Shown here: piece after piece, positions 17,607-26,700 of the stretch
How positions within the stretch are numbered: the first letter of the stretch is position 1
Layout: each line of letters opens with the position of its first letter
DNA from: Flammeovirgaceae bacterium UBA2371
Lineage (GTDB): Bacteria; Bacteroidota; Bacteroidia; Cytophagales; Cyclobacteriaceae
Direction: 5' to 3'
DNA: 60,193 bases
Assembly (NCBI GenBank): GCA_002345965.1
Contig: DDTF01000053.1
Location: 27,169 to 87,361, forward strand
Notes under the pieces: generated by a model
The model's input: the letters and a program-made list of their open reading frames with translations, nothing else
Databases searched by the model: none
Told to the model about the DNA's origin: nothing
Translations under genes and position numbers: made by a program

Positions 17607-17903
17607 TTAGACCAACTTGGGTGGCTGCCAGATCTTCCAAATGAAATGCTTGCCCATTGAGATTTTGAATGGCGTATTGCTCTTGTCCGTCTCTACCACT
17701 GGTATTACAAAAGCATATGTGACGTTGGAAAACGTTAGGCCGGTACAGGTGCCGCATGTCAGAAAAGGAGAACATGCCTCAGCTTCCTCATTGTGCCCTG
17801 ACTGCTCGGTCATCTGATCATCAAGGCAATCCTTCTCATCACAGCATGGCACAGTAGCCAGCAGGATTATCCACATCGACATCAGAAAACATAAAACCTT
17901 CAC
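17607..17903 (-). CDS. Cys-rich small exported protein, DUF6660-like (98 aa)
   Basis: Starting at the GTG at 17903, the protein reads MKVLCFLMSMWIILLATVPC with the first residue as Met. This is a short hydrophobic leader followed by PCCDEKDC and later EACSPFLTCGTCTG. This P-C-x-D type N-terminus with a later Cys cluster fits the DUF6660 family, which in Bacteroidota is found upstream of TonB-dependent receptors. The upstream TTG at 17921 is also in frame but gives a worse leader. Six or more Cys in a periplasmic protein suggest disulfides or metal binding; that is inference. It likely shares a transcript with the receptor. Confidence 0.65.
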   Translation of the reverse strand: MKVLCFLMSMWIILLATVPCCDEKDCLDDQMTEQSGHNEEAEACSPFLTCGTCTGLTFSNVTYAFVIPVVETDKSNTPFKISMGKHFIWKIWQPPKLV

Positions 17904-18171
17904 AGCGTCAAATTTAAACAAATTCTCATTATTCGATAATTCGATGAGGTTAACACCCTACGGATTTGCCGATTCGGTCATAAAATTCCGATACCCACCT
18001 GTTCTTCCTATTTTTCCGCGTAGCCTATCGTCACTTGCTTTTAATTTAGCAGAAAGAAAAGCAGTGCATCCCATCCTTCGTACCAAAGCCATAGACAATG
18101 GATAGATACTGTACAGATAAAGGGTAGGTAGTGTATAGATAAAAGATAACAACACTCAAACCAAAAAGGTG

Positions 18172-18453
18172 ATGACCAGAATTAAAAACCCCCTGGGCAT
18201 ACGCGGAAAAATTGGCAACCTGGTGTACAAAAGATATCACTATGGAACTGTCGTTTCCGCTTATCCCGATATGAGTAGTGCAGGCTGTAGCCCACGACAA
18301 AAAGTGCAGCGCAACAAATTTCAAAAAGCAGTAGGCCGTGCTAAACAAATTCTCGATGATCCTGACTTAAAATCATACTATCAAAATCTTCCGGGTAATG
18401 GATCTGCCTTTAATAAGGCTGTAGCCCTTTTTATGAAAGAGACAGGTGATTAA
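18172..18453 (+). CDS. Small basic protein, unknown function (93 aa)
   Basis: The protein starts MTRIKNPLGIRGKIGNLVYK and continues YHYGTVVSAYPDMSSAGCSP, then a helix-rich half (QKAVGRAKQILDDPDLKSYYQ). The G-x-x-G-x-x-G-N-L-V-(Y/F)-K opening and the P-D-M-S segment recall a recurrent unannotated Bacteroidota family somewhat like DUF6266, but I cannot name it. It is strongly basic and has no signal peptide or membrane segment, so it may bind nucleic acid or a phosphate-rich partner; this is only a guess. A GTG one codon earlier (18169) could also serve as start. It ends 9 bases from the stop of the convergent gene at 18463. Confidence 0.6.
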   Translation: MTRIKNPLGIRGKIGNLVYKRYHYGTVVSAYPDMSSAGCSPRQKVQRNKFQKAVGRAKQILDDPDLKSYYQNLPGNGSAFNKAVALFMKETGD

Positions 18454-18462
18454 CTTCCAACA

Positions 18463-18849
18463 CTATCTGCTCTTCCGCTTCACATAACCGAACGGCTTTT
18501 GTAACCACGACAGGTGTTCAAATACATTTCGCAAACCCCATGCATCTAAAACTCGAAATTCAAATCGATCACCACTCGCATCTTTGAACGACAGCTTGAT
18601 CTCAGGATGACTTACCTGCGGAGTACCCTGGTATTTGCTCACCACCTCATATTCCTCCAACTGCTCCATGTCATTAGGCTTTTGCCCAAAAGTATCGTGA
18701 TCAAAAAAATAGCGCCTGGAATCACCATGGCCGACCACGGTAAGCAGCTGGATACTATTGTGGTTAGCAACAGGCCGCTTAGCTCCGTAAGGCACATATG
18801 CTTGCTTTCTTACCTTATAAATACCTGGATTTAGCTCTTTTAACTTCAT
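18463..18849 (-). CDS. Hypothetical cytoplasmic protein (128 aa)
   Basis: The protein begins [20 protein letters not shown] and has no signal peptide or membrane segment. It contains alternating strands ([49 protein letters not shown]) and a basic C-terminus ([10 protein letters not shown]). I do not recognise the family. It is transcribed divergently from the SRAP gene, sharing an 83-base intergenic region that holds an inverted repeat. Confidence 0.6.
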
Positions 18850-18866
18850 ATCATACCCTCCTGTGC

Positions 18867-18899
18867 TGTAAATTTATACTAAATATTTTAGCATTTACA
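18867..18899. promoter_or_regulatory. Inverted repeat between divergent 128-aa and SRAP genes
   Basis: TGTAAAT (18867-18873) and ATTTACA (18893-18899) are perfect inverted arms. Between them lies the near-palindrome CTAAATATTTTAG (18879-18891). The nested symmetry in a divergent promoter region suggests an operator; the regulator is unknown. Confidence 0.3.
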
Positions 18900-18932
18900 C
18901 ATGAAGGATGGCAATTTTCTTTAATTTTGACC

Positions 18933-19697
18933 ATGTGCTATGAAGTGAGGTCTTTAACGCTGTCGAAACTCAAATACCTGAAAAGGTATGGAGGCGATGT
19001 ATTCGAAATAAAAAAACTGGAGAAACTGATAGAACAGTTTTCGCCTCAATACCACGCCTCAGGTTTCGATCACCCCGACCTTCCGGTAATTACCAATACA
19101 TTAGAAATCAGAACGATGAACTGGGGGTTGATTCCTCACTGGACGAAGAACGCTGCAGATGCGGTGCGCATCCAAAACCAAACGTTGAACGCCCGCGCTG
19201 AATCTGTTTTTGAAAAACCCGCCTTCAAAGAATCCATCCTGAGAAGAAGGTGCCTGGTGTTGGTAGATGGATTTTATGAACATCATCATAAGCATGGTAA
19301 AACATTTCCCCATCACATCCTGCTAAAGAATCAGGAACCCATGTCGCTGGCAGGCATTTACGATACATGGCGAAGTGAAGACATGGAGCGCACTACCTTT
19401 TCCATTGTAACCACCAAAGCCAACGGACTGATGGCACGCATTCACAACAATCCTAAAATGAGTGAAGGTCCTCGTATGCCAGTGATACTTTCTAAGGAAA
19501 ATGAAATGGATTGGCTCAATTGGGATGGAGAAAATGAAGCAATCATCAAAGAACTAATGGCTCCTTTTGATGAAACCCAAATGGAAGCATATACCGTCCC
19601 CAGACTAAAAGGAAAGCAGGCCACCGGCAACACGGAAGCTGCCATCTCAAAACATACGTACCAGGAATTGGTGACTGAGCAAACAGATTTATTCTAA
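18933..19697 (+). CDS. SRAP-domain protein (HMCES/YedK family, abasic-site DNA crosslinker)
   Basis: SRAP proteins shield abasic sites in single-stranded DNA by forming a thiazolidine link through Cys2. The ATG at 18933 gives M-C-Y at the N-terminus, placing the catalytic Cys at position 2 after Met removal; earlier in-frame starts would bury it and are rejected. The other family residues are present: N86 in LNARAES, E116 in GFYEHHH and H171 in ARIHNNP, followed by the RMPVIL motif (181-186). Between the His and RMP there is an 8-residue insertion (NPKMSEGP) relative to the E. coli IHDRMP arrangement. At 254 residues it is of normal length. It converges on the cupin gene with 7 bases between stops. 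Confidence 0.92.
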   Translation: MCYEVRSLTLSKLKYLKRYGGDVFEIKKLEKLIEQFSPQYHASGFDHPDLPVITNTLEIRTMNWGLIPHWTKNAADAVRIQNQTLNARAESVFEKPAFKESILRRRCLVLVDGFYEHHHKHGKTFPHHILLKNQEPMSLAGIYDTWRSEDMERTTFSIVTTKANGLMARIHNNPKMSEGPRMPVILSKENEMDWLNWDGENEAIIKELMAPFDETQMEAYTVPRLKGKQATGNTEAAISKHTYQELVTEQTDLF

Positions 19698-19704
19698 AGC
19701 CACA

Positions 19705-20049
19705 TTAAATCCACTTTTGATCGTGCACGGTTCTTTCATGCACTACCGCACCTGTATGTGCTGTAGCCTTAGGTTCAAACAATAGCACCCATACCTCTTC
19801 ACCATTGGTGTGGGGGTTGTGCTCTACCCCTTTCGGTACAATGATCATCTCCCCTTCTTTCACAATCTCTGTCCTATCGCGAAATGCCATGTGCAATGTT
19901 CCTTTAAATACCATGAACAGTTCATCTTCATTGTCATGACTGTGCCATACAAACTCATCTTTCACTTTTGCTAACTTCACATATTGTCCATTCAGTTCAC
20001 CTATGATCTTGGGTGTCCACGTCTCTGAGAACAAACTGAATTTTTCCAT
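19705..20049 (-). CDS. Small cupin protein (114 aa)
   Basis: This single-domain cupin has the first motif WHSHDNEDELFMVFKGTLHM and the second motif EGEMIIVPKGVEHNPHTNGE. The metal-binding residues are visible as H-x-H-x4-E and a late His (G-V-E-H-N-P). The usual pattern is MEKFSLFSETWTPKIIGELNGQYVKL..., so the ATG at 20049 is favoured over the in-frame ATG at 20067. Small cupins of this type include metal-dependent dioxygenases, isomerases and ligand-binding proteins; no substrate can be inferred. No signal peptide is present. Confidence 0.85.
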   Translation of the reverse strand: MEKFSLFSETWTPKIIGELNGQYVKLAKVKDEFVWHSHDNEDELFMVFKGTLHMAFRDRTEIVKEGEMIIVPKGVEHNPHTNGEEVWVLLFEPKATAHTGAVVHERTVHDQKWI

Positions 20050-20125
20050 GATATTAACCGTACGCATATTTCTTGGTTTTGTAATGTTGATAAAGAAGGT
20101 AATTTTAGCGGGCTAAAGATAATCT

Positions 20126-21586
20126 ATGAACTCTAAAGTTGAAACCTGCAAACTTTCTGCCTCGCTGACCATTTCAAGAGCACTCACCGGGCTGTGGCAG
20201 ATCGCAGACATGGAGCGTGACGGGCAAACACTGGATCCTAAACAGACGGCTCCATTCATGAAAGCTTATGCCAATGCAGGTTTTACTACTTTTGATATGG
20301 CCGACCACTATGGTTCTGCAGAAGTGATAGCAGGTGAGTTTAGAAAAAGCCTGCCAGATCCTAAAAAAGTACAACTGCTCACCAAGTGGGTGCCTAAGCC
20401 TGGCCAAACCAGCAAAGAGGAAGTAAGGCAAGCTGTGGTGACCGCACTCAACCGATTACAAACCGATCAGATTGACTTGCTGCAATTCCACGCCTGGAAC
20501 TATGCCGATCCCAATTGGCTGGATTGTCTTTACTGGCTGCAGGAATTAAAACAGGAAGGACTGATTGCCAATCTTGGACTAACCAATTTTGATACGGCTC
20601 ATTTGCGCATCGTCTTAAAAAGCGGAATTGACGTGGTCTCCAATCAGGTTTGTCACTCCGTAATAGATCAACGTGCCGGAGGCTCAATGGCCGCCCTTTG
20701 CAATGAACACAATATCAAATTACTGGCTTTTGGAACTGTTGCCGGTGGATTTCTTTCCGATCGATGGTTAGATAAACCCGAGCCGGTACTCAATGAAAAG
20801 CTCACCTGGTCGCAGATGAAGTACAAACGTTTTATTGATGCTGCCGGTGGTTGGAAAAAATTTCAGGGAGTACTTCATGCACTGCACGAAGTGGCCCAAC
20901 AGCACAAGGTGTCTATCGCCAATGTGGCTAGCCGTTTTATGCTCCAACAGCCTGCTGTAGGTGGTGTTATCATAGGTGCACGTCTGGGTAAGAGTGAACA
21001 CGTACAGGATAACCTGAAACTTTTTGACTTTAAACTATCAGAACAAAATATATCAACCATCAGCGCAGCACAGGCTGAGCTTGACCCCATACCCGGAGAC
21101 TGTGGTGATGAATACCGCAAGCCTCCTTTCCTCACCGCCTCAGGCGACCTCAGTCATCACGTAGATACCATTCCACCGCCTTTCCCTACCTACCAAGGCA
21201 GTGATGGCAGAACAAAAGCGCTGAGTGGAACCATTTGGGAAGACATGGCCGGATTCAGCAGGGCAATACGAAAGGGAAATCGAATCTTGGTCTCCGGCAC
21301 TACGGCCACCCATGGCAGCAAAGCCATTGGCGGCAATGATCCAGCAGCACAAACCCACTTTGTAATAGACAAAATAGAAGGCGCGATTCAATCTCTCGGT
21401 GGCACTTTGGAAGAGGTAGTGCGCACCCGCATATTTGTGCGTCATGTCAACGACTGGGAGCCAATATCACGCGCCCATGGCGAACGCTTCAAAAACATTC
21501 AGCCGGCCAACACGCTGGTGAAAGCAGAAATCATCGGTGATGAATACCTTATTGAAATGGAAGCCGAAGCCATCGTAGGCAATTGA
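20126..21586 (+). CDS. Aldo/keto reductase - RidA fusion protein (486 aa)
   Basis: Residues 1 to about 325 form an aldo/keto reductase with the full catalytic tetrad: D57 and Y62 (FDMADHYG), K87 (TKWVP) and H122 (FHAW). The late IIGARLGKSEHVQDNL (282-297) is the expected NADPH-binding motif. Residues about 366-484 are a RidA/YjgF domain (GNRILVSGTTATHG; IEGAIQSLGGTLEEVVRTRIFV). In archetypal RidA an Arg in the P-A-R-S motif grips the imine substrate; here the motif is PANTLVK, with Asn462, so the domain belongs to an Arg-less subgroup that may not deaminate 2-aminoacrylate. The two are joined by a linker of about 40 residues. The fusion suggests that an imine or enamine intermediate is passed between domains, but this is inference. 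Confidence 0.88.
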   Translation: MNSKVETCKLSASLTISRALTGLWQIADMERDGQTLDPKQTAPFMKAYANAGFTTFDMADHYGSAEVIAGEFRKSLPDPKKVQLLTKWVPKPGQTSKEEVRQAVVTALNRLQTDQIDLLQFHAWNYADPNWLDCLYWLQELKQEGLIANLGLTNFDTAHLRIVLKSGIDVVSNQVCHSVIDQRAGGSMAALCNEHNIKLLAFGTVAGGFLSDRWLDKPEPVLNEKLTWSQMKYKRFIDAAGGWKKFQGVLHALHEVAQQHKVSIANVASRFMLQQPAVGGVIIGARLGKSEHVQDNLKLFDFKLSEQNISTISAAQAELDPIPGDCGDEYRKPPFLTASGDLSHHVDTIPPPFPTYQGSDGRTKALSGTIWEDMAGFSRAIRKGNRILVSGTTATHGSKAIGGNDPAAQTHFVIDKIEGAIQSLGGTLEEVVRTRIFVRHVNDWEPISRAHGERFKNIQPANTLVKAEIIGDEYLIEMEAEAIVGN

Positions 21587-21590
21587 ATGC

Positions 21591-23495
21591 CTACTCAGCA
21601 GTTAACCACCCTCTTCTCAATTTTAACTGAGCTGGTGTGGCGGCATCATCGAATTCCAATACATGTCGCTTGCTGATCAGCACAGGTTGGACAACCGCTT
21701 CCAACCTCACCTCCTTGTATTGATCACTTTCATCTTTGCGCAATACGGTGTAGGCTACTTTTTCTCCCTCTTTCAAAGCCGCTTTGTGCTGGGCAATAAT
21801 ACCACTGATTTCAGGACCCAATGGAGGTAAAACCACCTCATTCATTTTGATGATAATGTCACCATCCTCAAAGCCAATGGCTTTACCTTGTTCATTCATA
21901 CGGTCACAATTTTGCAAAGCGAGCATGGGTGAGTTGTTGTACTGCGCCACTGCAATGTTATTGTTTCCAAAACCAAGGGTTATCTCTTTCTCCTCCAATT
22001 CCCTGGTGTAGTTCACCCCTACTTCAGCAAAGATGGAAGACAAAGGCAAACTGGTTGGGCCGCCTACATAGGTGTTGAGGAATGTCTCTATCTCCGGATA
22101 AGTGAGCGCTCCAATCTCAGCAAACAAGACATCGTCCTGAAAGGATTGATCCTTGCCGTATTTCTTGGATAAGTCTGCTATAAGGTTTTGTAATCCATAT
22201 TTCCCGTCTGACAATTTTCTAAGATTAATATCCAAACACATACCTATGATAGCTCCTTTTTGATAGACATTATAAAACTGGTCTTCATACTTTTCCAGCA
22301 CATATTTGCTAAACTCCGTAAAAGGCAGATCGTCTTTGAAGCCATCAGACATAACCAACTTTTGCCTGAGAATATTCAAATATTGCTCGGGTGAAATCAA
22401 CCCATGCTTCACTTGCATGTTACCGGCAAAATATTCCGTCACTCCTTCATACAACCAAAGATGTTTCGACATCTTGGGATCGTTGAAATCAAATTGGCCT
22501 ATTTCTTCTGAATGAATATTCAAAGGTGTAACAATGTGGAAAAACTCATGCGCAGCAAAGTCCCTTAAGTTCTGATTCATCCTATCAATGGAAGTTTCGG
22601 GCATATAATAAAAGGAGGAATAAGAATGCTCCAATGCTCCATACGACATCACCGGCTGATCTGTGAAATAGAAAATGAAGGCGTATTTATCCACAGGCAA
22701 ATCTCCTCCCAGATATTCCTTCTGCGCCATCAATACTTCGCGTACACTATTGGCAATTTCTTTAGCCGAAATCCTGGCATTAGGCGAGTACGATCCAATC
22801 AACACTTCTGTCTTACCCACTTTGATTATAGCCGTATCCCCTTTGGCATACATCAAGGGTGAATCAGCCAGGAGGTCAAAATCATCCGCTCTAAATACAT
22901 CTACCCTTTTTTCTGGTTGAGGCGTTTCCAACTTCAATAAGCTGAGCGGCTCACCTGTTTTTTCCGGAATTAGACCTGTTGATCCATAAAATGCTTTATC
23001 CCTGATCACATTGAACTGAAAAGGAATTTGCTTCATACCTTCAAAATATCCGAAAAACCCGCTTGGGTTAATAACAAAGTTTTTGCCCTCTTCTATGTTG
23101 GTGCCCGCAGGCCAAAAAATAGTCGGTCCCGCTAATTCTGTATCAAAGCTGTCTTCGATCCAGTAACTGATCTTCGCAATCTTTTTGGCACTCTTCAATC
23201 GCCATGCATTGGTATCAATTTTTTCAAATGGCAACGCATTGCCTTTTTTGTCTTTGACTTCAAATCCAGAAACAAATCGTCCATAATCTTGAACAGCATA
23301 AGTGCCGGGAATAATCTTGGGCAAGTAAAAAGTAATTTCATCTTGTTTTAGACTGGGAGGAGTCAATTCTACTTTTACCTTATCATCCACGACTCGGGTT
23401 AAATCAACCGTAAAATCATAGGCAGTACCCTTCGATTGCGAAAAGGAAGCGAGGGAAGCAAAAATCAGAACCAGAAGTACAAAATAAAATCTCAT
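21591..23495 (-). CDS. M61 family glycyl aminopeptidase-like, PDZ-containing (634 aa)
   Basis: A signal peptide (1-20, ending A-S-F-S-Q) precedes a beta-sandwich N-domain. The thermolysin-like catalytic core contains HEFFH (H316-H320) and the distal zinc Glu in YEGVTEYFAG (E350). A PDZ domain follows (about 520-600, KAIGFEDGDIIIKMNEVVL). This arrangement matches the M61 family, some members of which remove N-terminal Gly or Ala. Length is normal for the family (about 600-640). It is probably periplasmic. Its gene converges with the aldo/keto reductase-RidA gene, 4 bases between stops, and diverges from the trifunctional gene at 23711 across a 215-base region. Confidence 0.9.
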   Translation of the reverse strand: MRFYFVLLVLIFASLASFSQSKGTAYDFTVDLTRVVDDKVKVELTPPSLKQDEITFYLPKIIPGTYAVQDYGRFVSGFEVKDKKGNALPFEKIDTNAWRLKSAKKIAKISYWIEDSFDTELAGPTIFWPAGTNIEEGKNFVINPSGFFGYFEGMKQIPFQFNVIRDKAFYGSTGLIPEKTGEPLSLLKLETPQPEKRVDVFRADDFDLLADSPLMYAKGDTAIIKVGKTEVLIGSYSPNARISAKEIANSVREVLMAQKEYLGGDLPVDKYAFIFYFTDQPVMSYGALEHSYSSFYYMPETSIDRMNQNLRDFAAHEFFHIVTPLNIHSEEIGQFDFNDPKMSKHLWLYEGVTEYFAGNMQVKHGLISPEQYLNILRQKLVMSDGFKDDLPFTEFSKYVLEKYEDQFYNVYQKGAIIGMCLDINLRKLSDGKYGLQNLIADLSKKYGKDQSFQDDVLFAEIGALTYPEIETFLNTYVGGPTSLPLSSIFAEVGVNYTRELEEKEITLGFGNNNIAVAQYNNSPMLALQNCDRMNEQGKAIGFEDGDIIIKMNEVVLPPLGPEISGIIAQHKAALKEGEKVAYTVLRKDESDQYKEVRLEAVVQPVLISKRHVLEFDDAATPAQLKLRRGWLTAE

Positions 23496-23527
23496 GTATT
23501 AAGCGTTAAAAAGAGTCGCAAATAAAA

Positions 23528-23555
23528 GTGGTATTTCATAATTAACCGATACCAC
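23528..23555. promoter_or_regulatory. Inverted repeat between divergent M61 and trifunctional genes
   Basis: GTGGTAT (23528-23534) and ATACCAC (23549-23555) are perfect inverted arms with a 14-base spacer, 33 bases upstream of the M61 start. This could be an operator. The rest of the 215-base region shows no other clear signal. Confidence 0.25.
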
Positions 23556-23710
23556 AACGTGATGTATAATGGATAAAAAGAATAGATAAGTTAATAGTTA
23601 AATGCCTTTACGTAGGAATCAAAATAGAGTTTCGGCCACACGATTTTCTTTGTCACTATGTCAATAACGGTACTCAAATTAAACTAAATTGGCGATGCAA
23701 AATGTAACCG

Positions 23711-26700
23711 ATGAGCTTTTCACTTTCCGAAGTTAAGTCACTGATAAAAAATACCTATAATCTTGAGGGTGATGTAAAACCATTACCTGGTGAAATTGAC
23801 TTGAACTTCCTGATTACGACCCCAAATAAACGAAAATACACCTTCAAAATAGCCAACGCAAAAGAAAAACAAGCTAACCTGGAGTTCCAAAATGCCTTCA
23901 TGATGCATTTGCACGCCAAAAACCTGGGGCTTGAAATACCTGAAGTCATCCCATCCACTTCCAATGGTCAACACATCAATACCCTCTCAGATAAGAACGG
24001 AAATACCAGGTTCATTAGATTGCTCACCTGGGTGGAAGGAAGACCTTTGGCAACTGTCAACCCTCATACAGACCAATTACTGTACCACCTGGGCAACCTG
24101 TGCGGAAACCTGAGCAAAGCACTGGTTGATTTTGATCACCCTGCTGCTTACCGTTTTATCAAATGGGACCTGGCGCAGGCTGCCTGGATAAAACCACATT
24201 TGAATCACTTTAAAGATGAGGGTAGAAATACATTGGTCAACTATTACTACGGCCTCTACGAATCGACTGTAAAACCTGTTGAGCGTTCTCTTCCAAAAAG
24301 TGTAATCTACAACGATGCCAACGACTACAATGTGCTGGTTGGTTATGATAAGATCAACCCTAAAGTGCCTGGCGTAATTGATTTTGGAGACGCGGTACAT
24401 TCACACCGCATCAATGAGCTGGCTATTGCAATGGCTTATGCACTCATGCACAAACCTGATCCCTTGCAGGCGGCTTATCCAATTGTAAAGGGCTACCACT
24501 CCGTATTTCCATTGGAAGATGTGGAATTAAAAGCTTTGTTTTCATTGGTAACCGTTCGCCTCCTGATCAGTGTGGTTTGCTCTCATCAGAATCGTGAAGA
24601 AAACCCAGAGAATGTATACCTGCAAATAAGTGATGAAGCCGCATGGATGCTATTGAAAAAATTGAAAGATGTATCGCCATCATTTGCTTACTACACTTTT
24701 CGCCATGCTTGTGGTATGGAGCCCTGCCCGACCCATTCAATTTTTAATAAGTGGGTGGCAGCCAGCGTTTCCACTTTCAAACCGGTGGTTTCAATTACCC
24801 TCAATGAACAAAATGCACATTGGCTGGATCTGAGCATGGGCAGCCTTGAATTAGGTAATCAGTCTGTCGTACTCAGTGATGAAAAACTTCGGAATCAAAT
24901 TGAAGCAACCCTTCATGACAGTGGTAAACAAGTAGGCATTGGCCAATACAACGAAGTACGTCCTTTTTATACTTCTACAACTTTTGAGCAAGAAGGGAAT
25001 AATGGTCCTGAATGGAGGACCGTTCACATCGGATTAGACCTCTTCATGAAGCCAGGCGAACCTGTTTACACCCCCCTGGATGGCGAAGTAGTGAGTGCAG
25101 TGGAGAACCTGGGTCATCGAAATTACGGGCCCACCGTAATTGTAAAACACGATGTTTTACCCGAGTTAACATTTTATACATTATACGGGCATCTTTCTCG
25201 TTCATCACTCAACCTTGTAAGTCCGGGAGATAAACTCGCTGCCGGCACTCAGGTAGGAACCCTGGGTGAGCTGCATGAAAATGGTGGCTGGTCTCCACAC
25301 CTGCATTTTCAAATACTGCTGGATCCATTGGGAAGTTCAGGAGACTTCCCCGGGGTGGCGCTTCCCTCCCAAATCGACATTTGGAAAAGTCTTTGTCCGG
25401 ACCCTTGGCTGCTCATAGCCGGAAAGCCGTCTCCTGCACCTCCAACGCCTGCGTCATCTGCTCTCCTTGCTTATCGCAAGACGCACCTTGGGAAAAACCT
25501 TAGCCTCTCCTACCACCGGCCGCTAAACATGCAACGTGGCTTCATGCAATATTTGTACGAAGCAGATGGAAGAAAATACCTCGATACCGTCAACAACGTA
25601 GCACACGTGGGGCATGAACATCCACGCGTGGTAAAGGCCGGACAAAAACAGATGGCCGTACTCAACACCAACACGCGTTACCTTCACCAGAACATCATAC
25701 AATTCACGGAAGCACTGCTCAAAACAATGCCAGCTACACTCAATGTGGCTTATGTAGTCAATTCCGGAAGTGAAGCCAACGAACTGGCTTTGCGCATCGC
25801 CAAAACCTACACCGGCCACAGAGACATGGTGGTGGTAGAAGTGGGCTATCACGGCAATACCAATGCGTGTGTCGATATCAGCTCCTACAAATTTGATCGC
25901 AAGGGTGGCACTGGCGCCCCTGACCACATTCATGTGGTACCCATTCCGGATACCTATCGCGGCATTTACCGAAATATGGATCAGGCGGGTATAAAATATG
26001 CCTCCCATGTCAAGGAAGCCATCAATAAAGTAAAAGCAGGTAAAAAAGGCATAGCAGGTTTCATCTGCGAATCTGTGCTCAGTTGTGGCGGACAAATCGT
26101 TTTGCCAAATGGGTATCTCCGGGCAGCTTATCAACACGTGCACGATGCTGGAGGCGTGTGTATTGCCGATGAAGTGCAAACGGGATGCGGTCGCGCAGGC
26201 GACCATTTCTGGGCTTTCGAAAGTCAGGGTGTCGTGCCCGATATAGTGACCATCGGTAAGCCCATAGGCAACGGCCATCCACTAGGCGTGGTCGTAACCA
26301 CACAGAAACTCTCCGATGCTTTTGCCAATGGCATGGAATACTTCAATACGTTTGGTGGAAACCCAGTATCAAGCGCCATTGGTTTGGAAGTACTCAATGT
26401 GATTGATGATGAAGGGTTGAAACAAAATGCAAAAGAAATTGGAGGCTATATTAAAGATGGTCTAATGCAACTGAAAAATAATTATCCCATCATCGGTGAT
26501 GTACGAGGCCTGGGGTTGTTTTTAGGTGTTGAATTGGTGAGAGACAATAACTTAACACCTGCCACGGAACAAGCCACCTATCTGGCGAATCGCATGCGTG
26601 AATTGGGGATACTTATAAGTACAGATGGACCTTTTGAAAATGTCTTGAAAATCAAACCTCCTATTGTGTTTAGCAAAAAGGATAGTGACCTCTTACTTGC

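Noticed and set aside
18046..18348. 100-codon open frame opposite the 93-aa gene
   Set aside because: Its product is a low-complexity Cys/Phe/Tyr-rich sequence; the plus-strand frame has better composition and a conserved-looking opening.
19437..19488. Apparent loss of the catalytic His in the SRAP protein (no HDRMP)
   Set aside because: The His is present as ARIH171NN; an 8-residue insertion separates it from RMP.
25523..26278. 251-codon open frame on the minus strand inside the trifunctional gene
   Set aside because: It is antisense to the well-supported PLP domain, has no recognisable motif, and is best explained as a shadow of the coding frame.
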